A DNA stretch of 64,000 nt. Source: Adiantum capillus-veneris (Eukaryota > Streptophyta > Polypodiopsida > Polypodiales > Pteridaceae). The notes below the pieces were generated by a model, which saw nothing but the letters and a program-made list of their open reading frames with translations, did not search any database and was not told the origin of the DNA. Below, piece after piece: positions 1 through 11,230 of the stretch. How positions within the stretch are numbered: the stretch's first letter is position 1; each line of letters starts with the position of its first letter. The position numbers and the translations under genes were made by a program. The stretch spans positions 18,584,446 to 18,648,445 of the forward strand of contig CM043969.1 of the NCBI GenBank assembly GCA_014529385.2, read 5' to 3'.

Positions 1-21
1 TTAGATGTCCTACAATCCACA

Positions 22-2224
22 ATGGGTGCTACTAGTGTGGAGGATCAACAACAAAGAGTTTGTGAGGTCATCCATAGGGTCATTGAGTTAGAGAGACAGA
101 ACAAGGCGATCAACATGCCTTCAACGGGTCTCATGAGATTCTTGGATACAGGGAAGGCTAAACAACTGACCTTATCGCAAATGGAGACTCCCTCGGTAAG
201 TCCGATGGATCCCCCATATGTTGTTTCTCCAGGGTTCTTAGTGCAATCTGAGCCCACAAATCTACCTCATCTTTCCCTTGATGACACCACGGCTACCATG
301 CCTACCCCAATGATGGGCATGCCGAGAAACGCCATGGACCTCATTTGTTAGTAAAGCACCACTACATGGTAGCTCAATGCCTGCAACAGTACCTACAAGT
401 GTGTACCAATCGTATGCACCTATGGGTCATCACACTCATGTAGTCCCTACCCCTCCCATTGTTTCAACTACCTATGCTCCACAACCACAATACACAAGTT
501 CTTATTTCCATGGGACTATACCGGCTAGCATTAGCATGTCACATACGACGTCTGCTATGCCTAGGGCCACCCATATGAACTATGGACCACCACATGGCAC
601 AACATCGTACCCAACGTGGAACCCAAGGGCTTCTTATGCGCCAAGCCCAATGCCAATACCTACTCCACATGTAGTCTCTGGAGCACCTTCACCCACGGTG
701 CCTGCTCACTTAGGTGACTTGGCAACATTTGCTCAAGCTATCGGTCGATCTATTGCTGAGAACATGCGTTACGCGCCTGATAGAGAGCCTAGAAGTAAGG
801 CAGTACAAATAGCCAAGCTCACACACAAATTTAGTGGAGACGGGGATGTGAGAAAGCATATTGAAGTGTTTGAACAAATATGCGATTCTCCAGGAGAACA
901 CAATGACCTACATAAGAGCAATGCTTTAAGCCTAACCTTAAGTGGGAAGGCAGGGGATTGGTATAGAACCCTAAGGGTGGAAGAAAAAACGATTTACCCT
1001 ACTCTTAGGAGGCTGTTCTTAAAAGAATATATACGAGAGGGAGTACTTTGGGTTGTAGCCTCTCAGCTCCAGAAAGCCCAACGAGAGGAAGGAGAGTCGG
1101 TGAGAGACTTTATAAGTCGATGGAAGCATTTGACTTCTCGTTGTAATCCAAATGAGCGCTTCAACAATAACCAATTGCTCGATAGATTCATTCGGGGATT
1201 ACGACATGAGGATATCTACAATGGTTTAGTCATTAGAGGTATCACCACTTGGGAAGCAGTCACCACTAATGCGATCCAATTGGAGGATAATTTAATGATT
1301 CAAGGAGAGAGAGTGTCTATTGAGACTAAATCTATTAGCTCGCAAGCATCAGGGCATCAACCAATGACCCTAAAGCCTATTGCTAAAGAGCCAAAGATAT
1401 CTGAGATGACTTTAGCAGATCTCGCCAAGGCTATTCAAGAGAGTTTTAGAGACAATCGTGCTCCGCAAAACAATCATATGTATCCAAGAAGGGAGCAGCA
1501 ATGGTGCTGAGTATGCTATGGACCGCATAGTACCAGTGAATGCCCTACTTTTAGAGTAAAATTCAATGGGAACTGCAATGCATGTGGAAGGTATGGTCAT
1601 TAAGCTAAGGATTGCATAGTATTTAAGCACGACATGGCCAATAGACCAACCTTAGCATGGAAAGACACACCTCGACTGCTTGCATTGATGTTGGCCCCAC
1701 CTCTTGAACAAACAGCACAACACATGGTCCCTAGGGCCCAAAATGTTGTTCAAACAACACCCTTACCACCTCCAGTGCTAGGACCGCAACCACCACATCC
1801 GAGAATCACTTCTGTGAATCAAGTGGGTTGTGAGTCATCTATTGCTTGTTTGGAAGGCTGTGAGGAAGATATAGATCCTAATATCGCCTATGGGATGGAT
1901 GTGCTTGAAGAAAGTCCACAATACTACATGGAGGACTATTGGGGACAAGTCAAACCTATATATCAAGTAGCTGCTCTAGCGGCAAGAGACCAAAATATCA
2001 ATTACACTGCTAAGAGACCACCTCTTCAATGCTATGAGTGTGGAGGTCCACATCGTGTAGCCGAGTGTCCTATTAGGCTACAAAAGAACGCCACACTAAT
2101 GCAAACCAATCAAGCGAGCATGTCTACAATGCCGATACTCATGTGTAATCGATGTGGCATAGATCATTTGATTGCCCAATGTCCAAATAATCCAAATGCA
2201 CAGAAGATCACGCCATTAACTTGA
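22..2224 (+). pseudogene. gag of element A (capsid plus four zinc knuckles), disrupted
   Basis: The capsid-forming structural polyprotein of element A. The first frame (22-351) ends at TAG and the gag frame resumes at 377 in another frame, so a frameshift lies between. The retrotransposon gag core is visible at about 820-1290 (KHIEVFEQICD, GKAGDWYRTL, SVRDFISRWKHLTSRC, FIRGLRHEDIY). Four CCHC knuckles follow: two around 1505-1618, whose CX2CX3HX4C and CX2CX4HX4C patterns are hit by a TGA at 1508 and a TAA at 1601, and two intact ones at about 2030-2068 (CYECGGPHRVAEC) and 2143-2183 (CNRCGIDHLIAQC). A Pro/Thr/His-rich stretch lies N-terminal (377-700). The gag frame ends at TGA 2222 and the pol frame starts there in another frame. 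Family assignment is firm; the protein is not functional as it stands. Confidence 0.85.
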
Positions 2225-3534
2225 TTGAAGTTACCGAGGAGCCATCACCAAGTACACCCGTGGTACCAGTAAACGTACTCACACGATCGATGCTCCAAAA
2301 ACAAAATTATATTCTTGAGGAAAGAGACACGGCATCAATTGCCCAATCTCAGAAAAAGAAGAAAACACGAAGAAAGAGATCGCAAAAAGCAGCGAAGTCA
2401 GACCCCAGTTCAAAGACCAACATAGGGACTGGTGATGACCCCGTATATATGAACGACGTTGAAGAATATTCTGATTCAGGTGAAACCATGGAGACCAAAA
2501 CGACCACTAACATAGAAACCAACAAGGAAGATCTTCATGAGCCACAATGGCCAGGATCCAAAAAGAAGATAGGAACTTATCCAAACCCTATAGAGGAGAT
2601 CGAGCGAGTCAAGCAATTAAGGAGTTTGGTAGAAGATACCCAAAGGGATCTAGAACCAGCACCTAGGAAGATCCAGATTACAGACACCGTGTTCCCTACG
2701 CAACAACAACCTCACCAAGTCCATAGACCCTTGGACATACCTAGTGTCATCCAAGAAGAAAGTGAGTTAAAGTCATGGGAAAGTGGGTGTACTCACTTCT
2801 TGATGGAAAGAATGTTTATAGAGGGACTACCTGATCCTATCGAAGAAATGGAGATCCCATCTTCCCCACGTCAAGGGACTCAAGGCCAAAAGGTACCATT
2901 AAACATTGCCAAGTTGATGGATTTCATGTCTTCAGAAGTTAGAACCACCATCATGTCCAAACTATATAAAGACCCTGAGCTAGTCTCAGCTCTTCGAGCC
3001 TTCCTCAATGGAGAACTGAAGTTTGGGCTACCACAATTTGCACAGATGGATGGAGCTGGGGAGATGCCAATAGAGGAGGAATACATAGATCCACAACCCA
3101 ACCTAGATGAGAACCTTGTTATAGAAATACCTATTAACAAGTTGGGACAATACTTTGAGGGTGATGAATCCAATGCGACCATACCAATCACTACTAAGGG
3201 ATTAAATGTGAAGGCAATCCTTGATGGTGGCACTGGGGTTAGCATTGTGACTAAAAATTGATGGGAAACTATGGGAAGACCTCACCTTGCGACCACAACC
3301 ATAGTAGTGAAGATGGCCAATGGGTCTATTGTTAAACCTATTGGGATGCTAGAAGATCTCAAGATCAAGGTCTTTGGACATAAAATAAGGATTACCTTTA
3401 TTGTTATGGATTTCTCCAAACACACTATGGCATCGGAGATGATCTTAGGACGTCCTTTCATGAGGGAAGCAAAAATGGTGCATGAATGGTCTAAAAACCA
3501 TGTCTACTTACAGTTCCAAGATTCTGTTATTTGA
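2221..3534 (+). pseudogene. Element A pol: N-terminal linker and aspartic protease
   Basis: The frame shared by all of pol begins here, with no ATG of its own at the start, fitting a gag-pol fusion. Residues 1-300 are a charged Lys/Glu-rich linker. A retropepsin follows: the active-site strand AILDGGTGVSIV (about 3211-3250, D-G-G-T-G in place of D-T/S-G), then after an in-frame TGA at 3259 the flap and C-terminal strands, ending in MILGRPFMREA at about 3439-3471, the usual second conserved retropepsin motif. A second TGA at 3532 closes it. The protease would have processed the polyprotein. The TGA at 3259 falls inside the fold, so this copy cannot make active enzyme. Confidence 0.8.
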
Positions 3535-4485
3535 GTGGATCTTGTGATGGGTCGAGCACATCCTCTAGGAAATAGGTTTATAATTGATCATAGATCTGAC
3601 ACCACAGTTCACTCGGCCCCATTGCAGTATTGTTACATGTGTAAAGCGGACACTGATGTTGGGGAAGATTCTCCTTATATGGATGTACTACCTGGGATGA
3701 CTGAGTCGGAAAATGTGGATTGGGTACACCTAGCAGCAACCATAGACACTTGGGGAAATAGGGGGATGACCTGGGTAACACCTGAGGGGGATGAAATACC
3801 ACCACTTGTACCCTTAAACATGCTAGAAGTAATGCATATAGCTTCTGATGATCTACAAGATGAAAGTTTGACTGGCATTGAAACCAATAGCGCCTCACAA
3901 GACTATAGCCCACACGATTTGGGGTCAGAATCATCAGTTGAAATTGACTATGAGGACGAAGAATCTGAGTTAAATCTTAGTGCAAATGTGGGGACAAACC
4001 ATTCAGGGCCCAGTGGTAACCTAGATGATAATCTATCCAAGGGAGCAGAAGACACAAGTAATGATTCATCTAGTGAGTTTTCACTAGAAATCGACCGTAA
4101 TTGAGAATTAAACAAGAAGAGTAAGAGATATAAGAGGCAACGATATCGAGCAAATGTGCGTGCTAGAATAAATGAAAAGAAATCTACCGCAGAATGGCTT
4201 AATTATATAGGGGCATGTGATGCTCATGGAAAGTTGGTAGATAACTGGGGTGAATACCTTCAAAGCGTTATGTGGTGTAGTCCACAACCCATTGACATCG
4301 CACAACTACAGGCTACAGAGAAGCCAAAGTTGAGCCGTACCATAAGGAGATGACAAAATCGAGAGTTAACTCAACAACAAAAGGAATCAGAAGTTAAATC
4401 ACAGTCCACAGAACAACAGGACCCCACAGACTTACACCCTGCACCTGAACATTTCAAATCCTATACCACAGAGGAACGTAAGGTT
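3535..4485 (+). pseudogene. Element A pol: acidic linker between protease and RT
   Basis: Continues the pol frame with in-frame TGA codons at 4102 and 4351. The encoded stretch is rich in Asp, Glu and Ser (about 3860-4095) and then basic (4100-4180). I recognise no domain. Long linkers between protease and RT occur in several plant gypsy lineages. It is part of pol because frame and spacing are kept on both sides. Confidence 0.6.
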
Positions 4486-5610
4486 GTGTATACAAAGGCT
4501 CAAAGAAAACCTATCGATGGGAGCAATGGAGTCTATGATGGTCCAGCGATAGTTAAGGAAATAGAGTTAGCAGACCCAAGAGAAGAGTCTAAACCCGTTT
4601 TCATTGCCCAAGATCTGACCGAGATTGAGGAGTGTGTACTTAAAGAACTTCTCAAGGAATTCAGGGATATATTTGCGTGGACTTATCATGATATGAAAGG
4701 TGTTCCAGCTTCCATGGTGCAACACACAATCCCTATGAATAGCATGGCTAAACTAGTTCAGCAACGACCCTACCCAATGAATCCTAAATATGCAAAAATC
4801 GTTCAAGAAGAGATTGAAAAGCTTGTGGAATGCGGATTCATATACCCTATTGAGCACTCATAATGGGTGTCTCCAATAGTGATTGTGCCAAAGAAGAATG
4901 GGAAACTCAGAGTGTGCGTGGATCTCAAGAAGGTAAATGCCGCCACTAGGAGGGACCATTACCCCTTGCCATATTCAGAACATGTGCTTGAAAGAGTTGC
5001 AGGGAAGGAAGCTTATAGCTTTTTAGATGGGTACTCTGGCTACAATCAAATCACAATTGTGCTGGAGGACCAAGCTAAAACAACCTTTATAACTGAATTT
5101 GGAGTGTTCACATTTCGTGTTATGGCTTTTGGCTTAACCAATGCCCCGGCTACCTTTCAAAGATTAATAAACACTGCTTTTAGAGAATATTTGAGGGAGT
5201 TTTGTGAAGCTTTCTTAGATGACCTTTGTGTTTATTCCTCTTGGAAAGAACATCTATCATGCTTAGGAAAAGTGTTTGAGAAGTGTAGATCGTATTGCAT
5301 CTCCTTAAACCTTTTCAAATGCCAATTTTGGGTTAAACATCGAGTCATTTTAGGGCATATAGTGTCCAAAAATGGGATTTCCACAGATGAGAGCAAAATT
5401 AAAGCCATTGCTGAATTGCCACCAACTACAAACTATAAAGGAGTTCAAAGGTTCGTGGGCCATGTGGGTTATTACCGACGGTTTATTTTAAACTTTGTCG
5501 AGATAGCTCGTCCTTTGTACAAGCTTCTTATTGAGTTCCAATGGACTACGGAGTGTGACCATGCTTATGAGTCATTGAAAAAGACCTTGACTAGTGCTCC
5601 TATTCTATGA
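4486..5610 (+). pseudogene. Element A reverse transcriptase domain
   Basis: The RNA-dependent DNA polymerase that copies the element. Palm and finger motifs are in order: VSPIVIVPKKNGKLRVCVDL (about 4867-4926), DHYPLPYSEHVLERVAG, YSFLDGYSGYNQI, TTFITEFGVFTFRVMAFGLT, NAPATFQRLINTAF, and the catalytic box FLDDLCVYS (about 5212-5238), an F/YxDD variant. One TAA at 4861 sits just before the first conserved block, and a TGA at 5608 separates RT from RNase H. No frameshift is present. The closing TGA lies where a conserved Arg is usual (SAPIL-x-PDW), fitting a CGA to TGA change. Confidence 0.88.
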
Positions 5611-6060
5611 GTGCCCGATTGGAATGTAATTTTTCATGTGCATATTGATGCATCGAACTTTGCTATTGGGTGTGTTCTAGCTGAACCAGGAGAACATAAA
5701 TTGGACTACCCTATTAGCTTTGCAAGTCGTCAGTTAAATGATGCCGAAAGAAACTACACCACTACAGAGCGAGAAGGTTTAGGTATGATTTATGCAGTGA
5801 AGAAATTTCGCTACTACCTTCTGGCCAACAAGTTTGTGTTCTATGTTGATCATCAAGCCTTGTTGTATCTAGTAAATAAACCTTGTTCCATGGGAAGAAG
5901 TACACGATGGTTGTTAATTCTCCTTGAGTTTGACTTTACCGTTGTGGTGAGACTTGGTAAAAGACATGTCATGGATGATCATTTGTCTCGCATATCCAAT
6001 GGTGAAGCCCCTACTGGAGTTGATGATGAATTGCCTGATACTTCTCTATTCCTAGTTGAA
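5611..6060 (+). pseudogene. Element A RNase H domain
   Basis: Degrades the RNA strand of the RNA/DNA hybrid during reverse transcription. Visible landmarks are HIDASNFAIGCVLAEPG (first catalytic Asp), FASRQLNDAERNYTTTEREG (Glu), KFVFYVDHQALLYL (Asp) and the closing VMDDHLSR. The domain is uninterrupted and continuous with integrase, so this is one of the best kept parts of the element. Confidence 0.85.
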
Positions 6061-7392
6061 TCCATACCTGAATGGAGTGAGAAGATTGTGAACTTTCTAG
6101 TTAATGGTTTTCCACCCAAAGAGCTTCGTAAAGACATAGCTCGAAAACTGTTAAAAGAATGTGAACCTTACTCTCTCATTGCGGGAACTCTCTACAGGCT
6201 AGGGAAGGATGATATTCTTAGACGTTGTGCCCGTGAGGATGAGTATTTATACATACTGCAAGAAGCCCACATTGGTATAGCCGGAGGACATTTCTCATGG
6301 GAACTAACAGCTAGGAAGGTGTTGCAATCAGGCTATTGGTGGCCAACCTTATTTAAGGATGCATCACTTTTTGCAAAAAGATGTGATGAATGCCAACGTT
6401 ACAAGATCACACAACAAAATGATAGGATGCCCTTACATCCTGTTAAAGTGACTCAACCATTTGAAAAATGGGGTTTGGACTTTGTAGGCCCAATTAGTCC
6501 GACAGCTCGTAGCACTCAATCTCAATATATTATCGTTGCCACTGACTATGTGACAAAGTGGACAGAAGCCAGGGCGACACGTAAGGCCGATGTAAGGTCA
6601 ACTACCAAGTTTCTCTTTGAGAACATTATTACAAGATTTGGTTGTCCCTTTGAGATTGTGAGTGACAATGGTACTCATTTTATAAATGGAGTAATAAAAG
6701 AACTCACTACCAACTTTATGATAGCTCACCATAAATCCACACCTTATTATCCACAAGTACATGGCCAAGCTGAGAGCACCAATAAGACCTTAATCTCTAT
6801 CTTAACCAAAACGGTGGAAGCTCATCGCACAGATTGGGATTTAAATCTTACATCAGCTCTATGGGCTTATCGTACTGCATATAAAGTTGCCATTAACTGC
6901 ACACCATTCAAGATGGTGTATGGCCAAGAAGCGGTTATGCCATGGGAGTTTGTCGTTCATAGTCTTTGAGTAGCTTCTCAAGAAGGTTGGGATGGTAACC
7001 CCTTAGTTGAGCGATTATATATCCTTGAAAGGCTAGATGAAGAGAGGCAATTAGCTATGCAAAATGCACTTGTGGAGAAAGATAGGAGGAAGAAATGGTT
7101 TGACCGTCATCTAAAGAACAAAGATATCAATGTTGGTGATAAAGTCCTTATGTATGGAGTGCGTAACGAAAAGAAAAAGTTGAAATATGCGAGAAAAGGA
7201 CCATATAGAGTATGTGTGATCACCCCACAAGGAACCATTCGTGTGGAGACTCTTGATGGAGTTGAAACCATTGGATTCCCTAATGGGAGAAAATTTAAAA
7301 GATACTATGATCCTTTAATCCAAGAGGAGTTGCGTGCCATCCATACAAAAAAGGCAGCCAAGGCACCGGAGCACACATGCATTCTACGTTGA
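6061..7392 (+). pseudogene. Element A integrase with GPY/F-type C-terminus
   Basis: Inserts the cDNA into host DNA. The HHCC zinc domain spans about 6267-6405 (AHIGIAGGHFSW, then CDECQRYK). The catalytic core shows LDFVGPI (first Asp), VSDNGTHF (second Asp, about 6662) and GQAESTNKT (Glu, about 6772), with YYPQVHGQ between. A TGA at 6967 interrupts the motif after VHSL, where Arg is usual. The same frame resumes through 7057-7392 with a basic region and a GPY/F-like module (KGPYRVCVI, then NGRKFKRYY). No chromodomain is visible. Apart from the stop, the catalytic triad is complete. Confidence 0.87.
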
Positions 7393-8595
7393 AATCGACG
7401 AGGATTGGTTGGACTCTGACACACCTCTACGATACCCTATTGAGCTAAACAACACCTATGGAAAAGTGCTATATAACGCCTTATTGGACACGAGTGCTAA
7501 ATATAATCTGCTATCATATGGGGTGTGGTGTCAGTTAGGGAAGCCACCTCTATCTGAGAGTATTATCCAAGTCAAGGGTGTCAACAAGAAAAAAACTGCG
7601 GTTTTTGGAATCTGGCACACTTCTGTCAGTTATGACAATGGGGTTGTAGCTCAAGACTTTTTGGTCATGCCTGTTGGAACTATGGAGGGTAATATAAACC
7701 TAGAACGCACGTGGATGATAGCCACCAAATGCACTATTGATTGGGGGACAGGGGGTGTCACAACATAGAAACCAACTCTTAGCCCAGCCACACAAGCCAT
7801 AGTCCCTGAGATATTGCCTCTTAAGGAAATAAAACCCAAAACATTGCATGTCCAAGAGGTTGAACCATATGTCCCCATAGCCCAAGTCTCTAGAGCTTCA
7901 ATTGATGTAGCTGAAATAAAGCTTGAGACACACAAGACCCATCCCAATATAACAAAGACAACATACAAGTGGGTCCCTAAATATTCTTTAGCAACCATAG
8001 CCAATGCTAAAAGACAGCAGCCTGGTAAGAGACGTCCCATTTGCCCCAAGAAATGTTGCGTTGGATTCCTAAAAAACTGTTGGAAGCCCAAGGCTACTAT
8101 GAAGGAAATGATCAAATCTGGGTGCCAAAACGTAAATCGTGCTCTTACTTGTCACCGGGCCCATGTGAGCTCAATCCTGTGGCTCCAAAACCAATTGAAG
8201 ATCGTGGAAAGGAAAAAATCACGGAATGCGACACACCTGCTCCAGAGCTAGTTTGGGTACCAAAGAAAGAACGATTTGTTCCACTTAGCTCAGGAACAGG
8301 GAAAGCAAATGAAGCTTCTTGCTCCTCATGTAGTTCCTATACGGAAATAGAAGCTTCGACACAACCTCCACCTACCATTGTACATATCCATACAAGCAAG
8401 AAAGAGTTTACACCTCCCGTTGTAAGTTCACCACCTACAATGATGTTGCAAATAAAATCATGGGAGAGTACCTTACCACCCTTGCAACTAGATGAAACGC
8501 ATAGAGCGGTCGAAAACTATTGGTTAAAGCCTTCACCTATAACAACTTGGAACAACTGGTTTCAAAGGGTGACGACATCATTTCAAACAGTATGA
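7340..8595 (+). pseudogene. Extra ORF downstream of integrase: second retropepsin-like domain plus WVPK motifs
   Basis: A second reading frame overlaps the end of integrase (from about 7334) and runs to a TAG at 7766. It has the shape of a retropepsin: ALLDTSAKYNLLS (about 7480-7518, D-T-S at the active site), a WCQLG segment, VVAQDFLVMPVGTMEG and a C-terminal ERTWM...CTIDW. The frame continues past the TAG (7769-8040), then shifts by one near 8040. The remainder carries repeated W(V/I)PK motifs at about 7969, 8059, 8116 and 8251, including LEAQGYYEGNDQIWVPK. The same module ends the coding region of element B (26494-26571). The function is unknown. A retropepsin fold is inferred from motif order; integrase-distal placement is unusual for gypsy elements. 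Confidence 0.6.
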
Positions 8596-8897
8596 TCTAC
8601 CCAAGGATTTGTTGACATCCATCATTCACTTGCTTCCCTCTCAACCTTTCTCCCTGACCTCTTAATCTCCAATCTTAGGGAATGTATATATAAAGCCTTA
8701 TACTCACAAAAACAAAATGAAAAAGTAAAAGAGCAAGAGACAAAACACAAAATCATAAAAACACATTATGCACAAGAACACGACCCTTGTAATATTTGCA
8801 CTCTAACCATCATCTATTTGCGTGTATAGATATGGCTAGTATACTAGAGTCATCCACTCCTGCCTTGGGTGAGAGGTACCCTCGTTAATTTTCACAA
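8596..8897. other. Spacer between the extra ORF and the small acidic ORF of element A
   Basis: AT-rich sequence with an A-rich stretch at about 8705-8760 and no ORF of note. A TATATA-like string at 8686-8693 is visible, but nothing shows that it is used. Confidence 0.4.
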
Positions 8898-9254
8898 ATG
8901 TTTCACATGGTCTTTCCGGTGCTTGCATGTGAATGGGATTTGGTAAGTACGCTAACATGTGAGAGGAATTTTGAGGAGTTAGAGTGGCTGATACGTCTCT
9001 TGACCACGGCTGATCCATACTTAGTAGAGAGCGTTTCTCCCATTGCACATGCCTATCCTTTTGACCAAGATGACTATAGGCGTCTAGTGACCTTCTTAAT
9101 AAACATGGATACCTATGATGAAGAAGAAGATTTACATGATTACACGGATGACACATATGGTCTCATGGATGATGAATTTGTTTATCTCGACGACGAGGAT
9201 AGGGGTTTAGCCTTAGGGTTTCCCCCTAATCTCTACAATATCCTATTCCCTTGA
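8898..9254 (+). CDS. Small acidic ORF in the 3' region of element A, function unknown
   Basis: An uninterrupted 118-codon frame with an ATG start lies between the retropepsin-like ORF and the 3' LTR. The N-terminal third is mixed hydrophobic; residues about 70-105 are strongly acidic and tyrosine-rich (DTYDEEEDLHDYTDD, FVYLDDEDRG). No membrane segment or signal peptide is obvious and I do not recognise a family. It stays open although the pol frame next to it has many stops, which is mild evidence of past selection but could be chance at this length. It could be the tail of a longer decayed 3' ORF. Confidence 0.35.
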   Translation: MFHMVFPVLACEWDLVSTLTCERNFEELEWLIRLLTTADPYLVESVSPIAHAYPFDQDDYRRLVTFLINMDTYDEEEDLHDYTDDTYGLMDDEFVYLDDEDRGLALGFPPNLYNILFP

Positions 9255-10594
9255 CTCTCTAGGGGGAGTGCAAATAATTAGGTTAGGATTCCTTATGTTT
9301 TTTTTGTTCTGTTCAATAAGTGTTGGTACTTTTTCCCACTGATGTGTCTCCCATAGGTATTCTTTGTGTTTCTTAGTGTGTACAGGAACGTGATACTGTT
9401 GTTAGGATTTGGACCTTCATGGGATCTTTCTCTCATTCACACTTCAAATCAAGCGCGACCATCGACACAAACAGTTGTTTCTTATCCATTAGCATTGCCC
9501 CTTATCTTTTTGCATTCATGTTTGTCTGCTTTGATTGTGATTGGTAGCTATTCAGCGCATTTGCTTAGTACCAAACATTAAATTCAATGAATTTTTCGTC
9601 ATAATCACTTGTCTAGATTTAAAAATCAAGCAGTCCGACTAAGCTAGTTTGACCAAGTTAGGTGTTAGAGATCTTCTCTTAATACCATGGGGAATGCCTT
9701 CCTAATAATCAATGGTTACTTAGGTTCTTAATCCGATTTACGCAGCATTGTGTGAAATGTACTAGGGCTTTCTAGTGGGCTTGACCCGATTGACCTTTAG
9801 TTTAAGTATTATAAAGGGAGCTTACTAATGTGATGAACCTGGGGAGGGTAACAGTGTTATATGACCCCCAAAAGTTACAAAATTAAAATGTTGAAAACGA
9901 ACAAACAAAAAATGAAAGTGCCACAATGTAAAATCTTAAGCTGGAAGAGAAATCTCAGCTTGATTGGGTACTTCACTCACATGTATCGCCTATGGTACTA
10001 GAGCCCTAGAGGTTCCCAGTGTGGGCGCTTTTCCTTGAAAAGCAAAAAACCCAAGGCATACAAAATAAGCACACACATCAAAATTGAATCACTGTGAAAA
10101 GACTTTGGGGGGTCAAAGAAAGGGTAATCAGTCAGGCGATGATTTCATGAGAAATTCCTTTTATCGTAGCTTAACTACAAGGTCTTCTAGGTATAGCCTC
10201 TAGTCAGCCCTCGAACATGAAATACTTGGCTCTCGCGATTAAACAACTTAATTGACCAAAGAAAATTAAGAAGCTTACGCATGGTATTAATAGTCGATCT
10301 CTAGTGCCTTTCGACTGTTACCGACCCCTGACTTGTTTAATTTTTTACCTTTATATCTGTTTATGCATTTGATTACATTGCAATTTAATGTTTATTGCTG
10401 ACAAATTGTTTAAAATTCTATTACCAATCAATTTGTCTGCCTATGGTTTTTAATCGCTTATGAGAATGCAATTACTGTGCCAATGTTGTTTGATTTTGCA
10501 GACTGAAGAAGGCTAAGGACATTCATCTCAAATGCTCTTCCACCTCGACGAACGAGCTTCAACTCAATAGCTTCTAAGGACGGAATCTACATCA
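9255..10594. other. Non-coding 3' region of element A
   Basis: About 1.3 kb with no ORF that looks coding. A purine run (CTAGGGGGAGTG) at 9258-9269 resembles a polypurine tract but is not followed by recognisable LTR sequence. A 3' non-coding region this long before the LTR is known from Tat/Athila-type elements. Confidence 0.5.
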
Positions 10595-10606
10595 GGAAGG
10601 GGGGCA
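10595..10606 (+). other. Polypurine tract of element A
   Basis: The purine run GGAAGGGGGGCA lies immediately upstream of TGTTAACCC, the expected order of plus-strand primer then 3' LTR. It fixes the LTR start at 10607. Confidence 0.7.
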
Positions 10607-10827
10607 TGTTAACCCTCACGGCTCACGGACACCCTATCACCTATGAGACGGACGTTGTAACCTACGGCGGACATTGTATTATTTATTTGGTAGAGTCAGG
10701 TACCGGGCTTGTTGGTCCAATAGGAAAAGGGTAAGAGTGATCGCCGCTGAGAGGCGCACTCTAACTGGAACATTAAAGGGATTAGTTGGCTAAGCATGGG
10801 CGCCCAAGTGTGAATGGGGTGAGCTCA

Positions 10828-10834
10828 TATAAAA
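10828..10834 (+). promoter_or_regulatory. TATA box in the 3' LTR of element A
   Basis: TATAAAA in the context GCTCATATAAAAGTCAAC, about 220 bases inside the LTR, at a typical U3 promoter position for a plant retrotransposon. Confidence 0.5.
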
Positions 10835-10923
10835 GTCAACTAAACCTAAAATTCACTCATTCTTTCATTTGTGCAATAGAAGAGTGCTCTTGCTCCATCT
10901 CCATCTTCTTCTTCTTCATCTCC

Positions 10924-10947
10924 TTGTGTGTGTGTGTGTATGCATGA

Positions 10948-10988
<41 letters not shown>
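10924..10988. repeat. GT and GA microsatellites
   Basis: A short (GT)n run at about 10924-10938 is followed by a (GA)n run of about 40 bases ending at 10988. They lie inside the LTR of element A, downstream of its TATA box. Confidence 0.9.
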
Positions 10989-10991
<3 letters not shown>

Positions 10992-11230
10992 TCGAGCATT
11001 GTGACGATGGCACGGCGGCGGCGAAGCGGTTGAGTGCGGCGAAGCGGTGGCTCCTTCTTCTTTGCGGCGAGGAATCCTCCACGAAGCAAGCGTAGAGCGG
11101 TGAGTGACACACCATCGCCTTCTTTGAGCTTACTAGTTTAGGCTTGTTGTGTGCTTGAAGCCAGTTGTGGCTCGCGCACGGTGTATCGGCAAGTTCCTTG
11201 CATTGACACGTGCGACATACGTACACACCA

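Larger units (their letters stand above)
1..11230 (+). mobile_element. Element A: decayed Ty3/gypsy LTR retrotransposon, 5' end outside window
   Basis: Domain order on the plus strand is gag, CCHC knuckles, aspartic protease, RT, RNase H, integrase, which is the Ty3/gypsy order. An extra retropepsin-like ORF, a small acidic ORF, about 1.3 kb of apparently non-coding DNA, a polypurine tract and a 3' LTR starting at 10607 follow. The 5' LTR and primer site lie upstream of the window, so TSDs and LTR age cannot be read. The pol frame is constant from 2221 to 7392 but broken by seven in-frame stops. No chromodomain is seen after integrase. The long 3' region and extra ORF recall the Tat/Athila/Ogre side of the family; this placement is inference. 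The 3' boundary (about 11230) is approximate because no second LTR copy is visible. Confidence 0.85.
10607..11230 (+). repeat. 3' LTR of element A (end approximate)
   Basis: Begins with TG directly after the polypurine tract. It contains a TATA box at 10828-10834 and, about 90 bases further on, GT and GA microsatellites in what should be R/U5. Its right end cannot be fixed, because the partner LTR is outside the window and no target duplication can be matched; the end near ...ACACACCA at about 11230 is a guess. Confidence 0.55.

Noticed and set aside
2221-6969. TGA read as a sense codon or selenocysteine
   Set aside because: Positions fall at ordinary residues (Arg expected at two), TAA also occurs, and the element is decayed. 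Mutation explains it without recoding.
9258-9269. Polypurine-like run as the LTR start of element A
   Set aside because: Sequence after it has no LTR features. The run at 10595-10606 followed by TGTTAACCC and a TATA box fits better.
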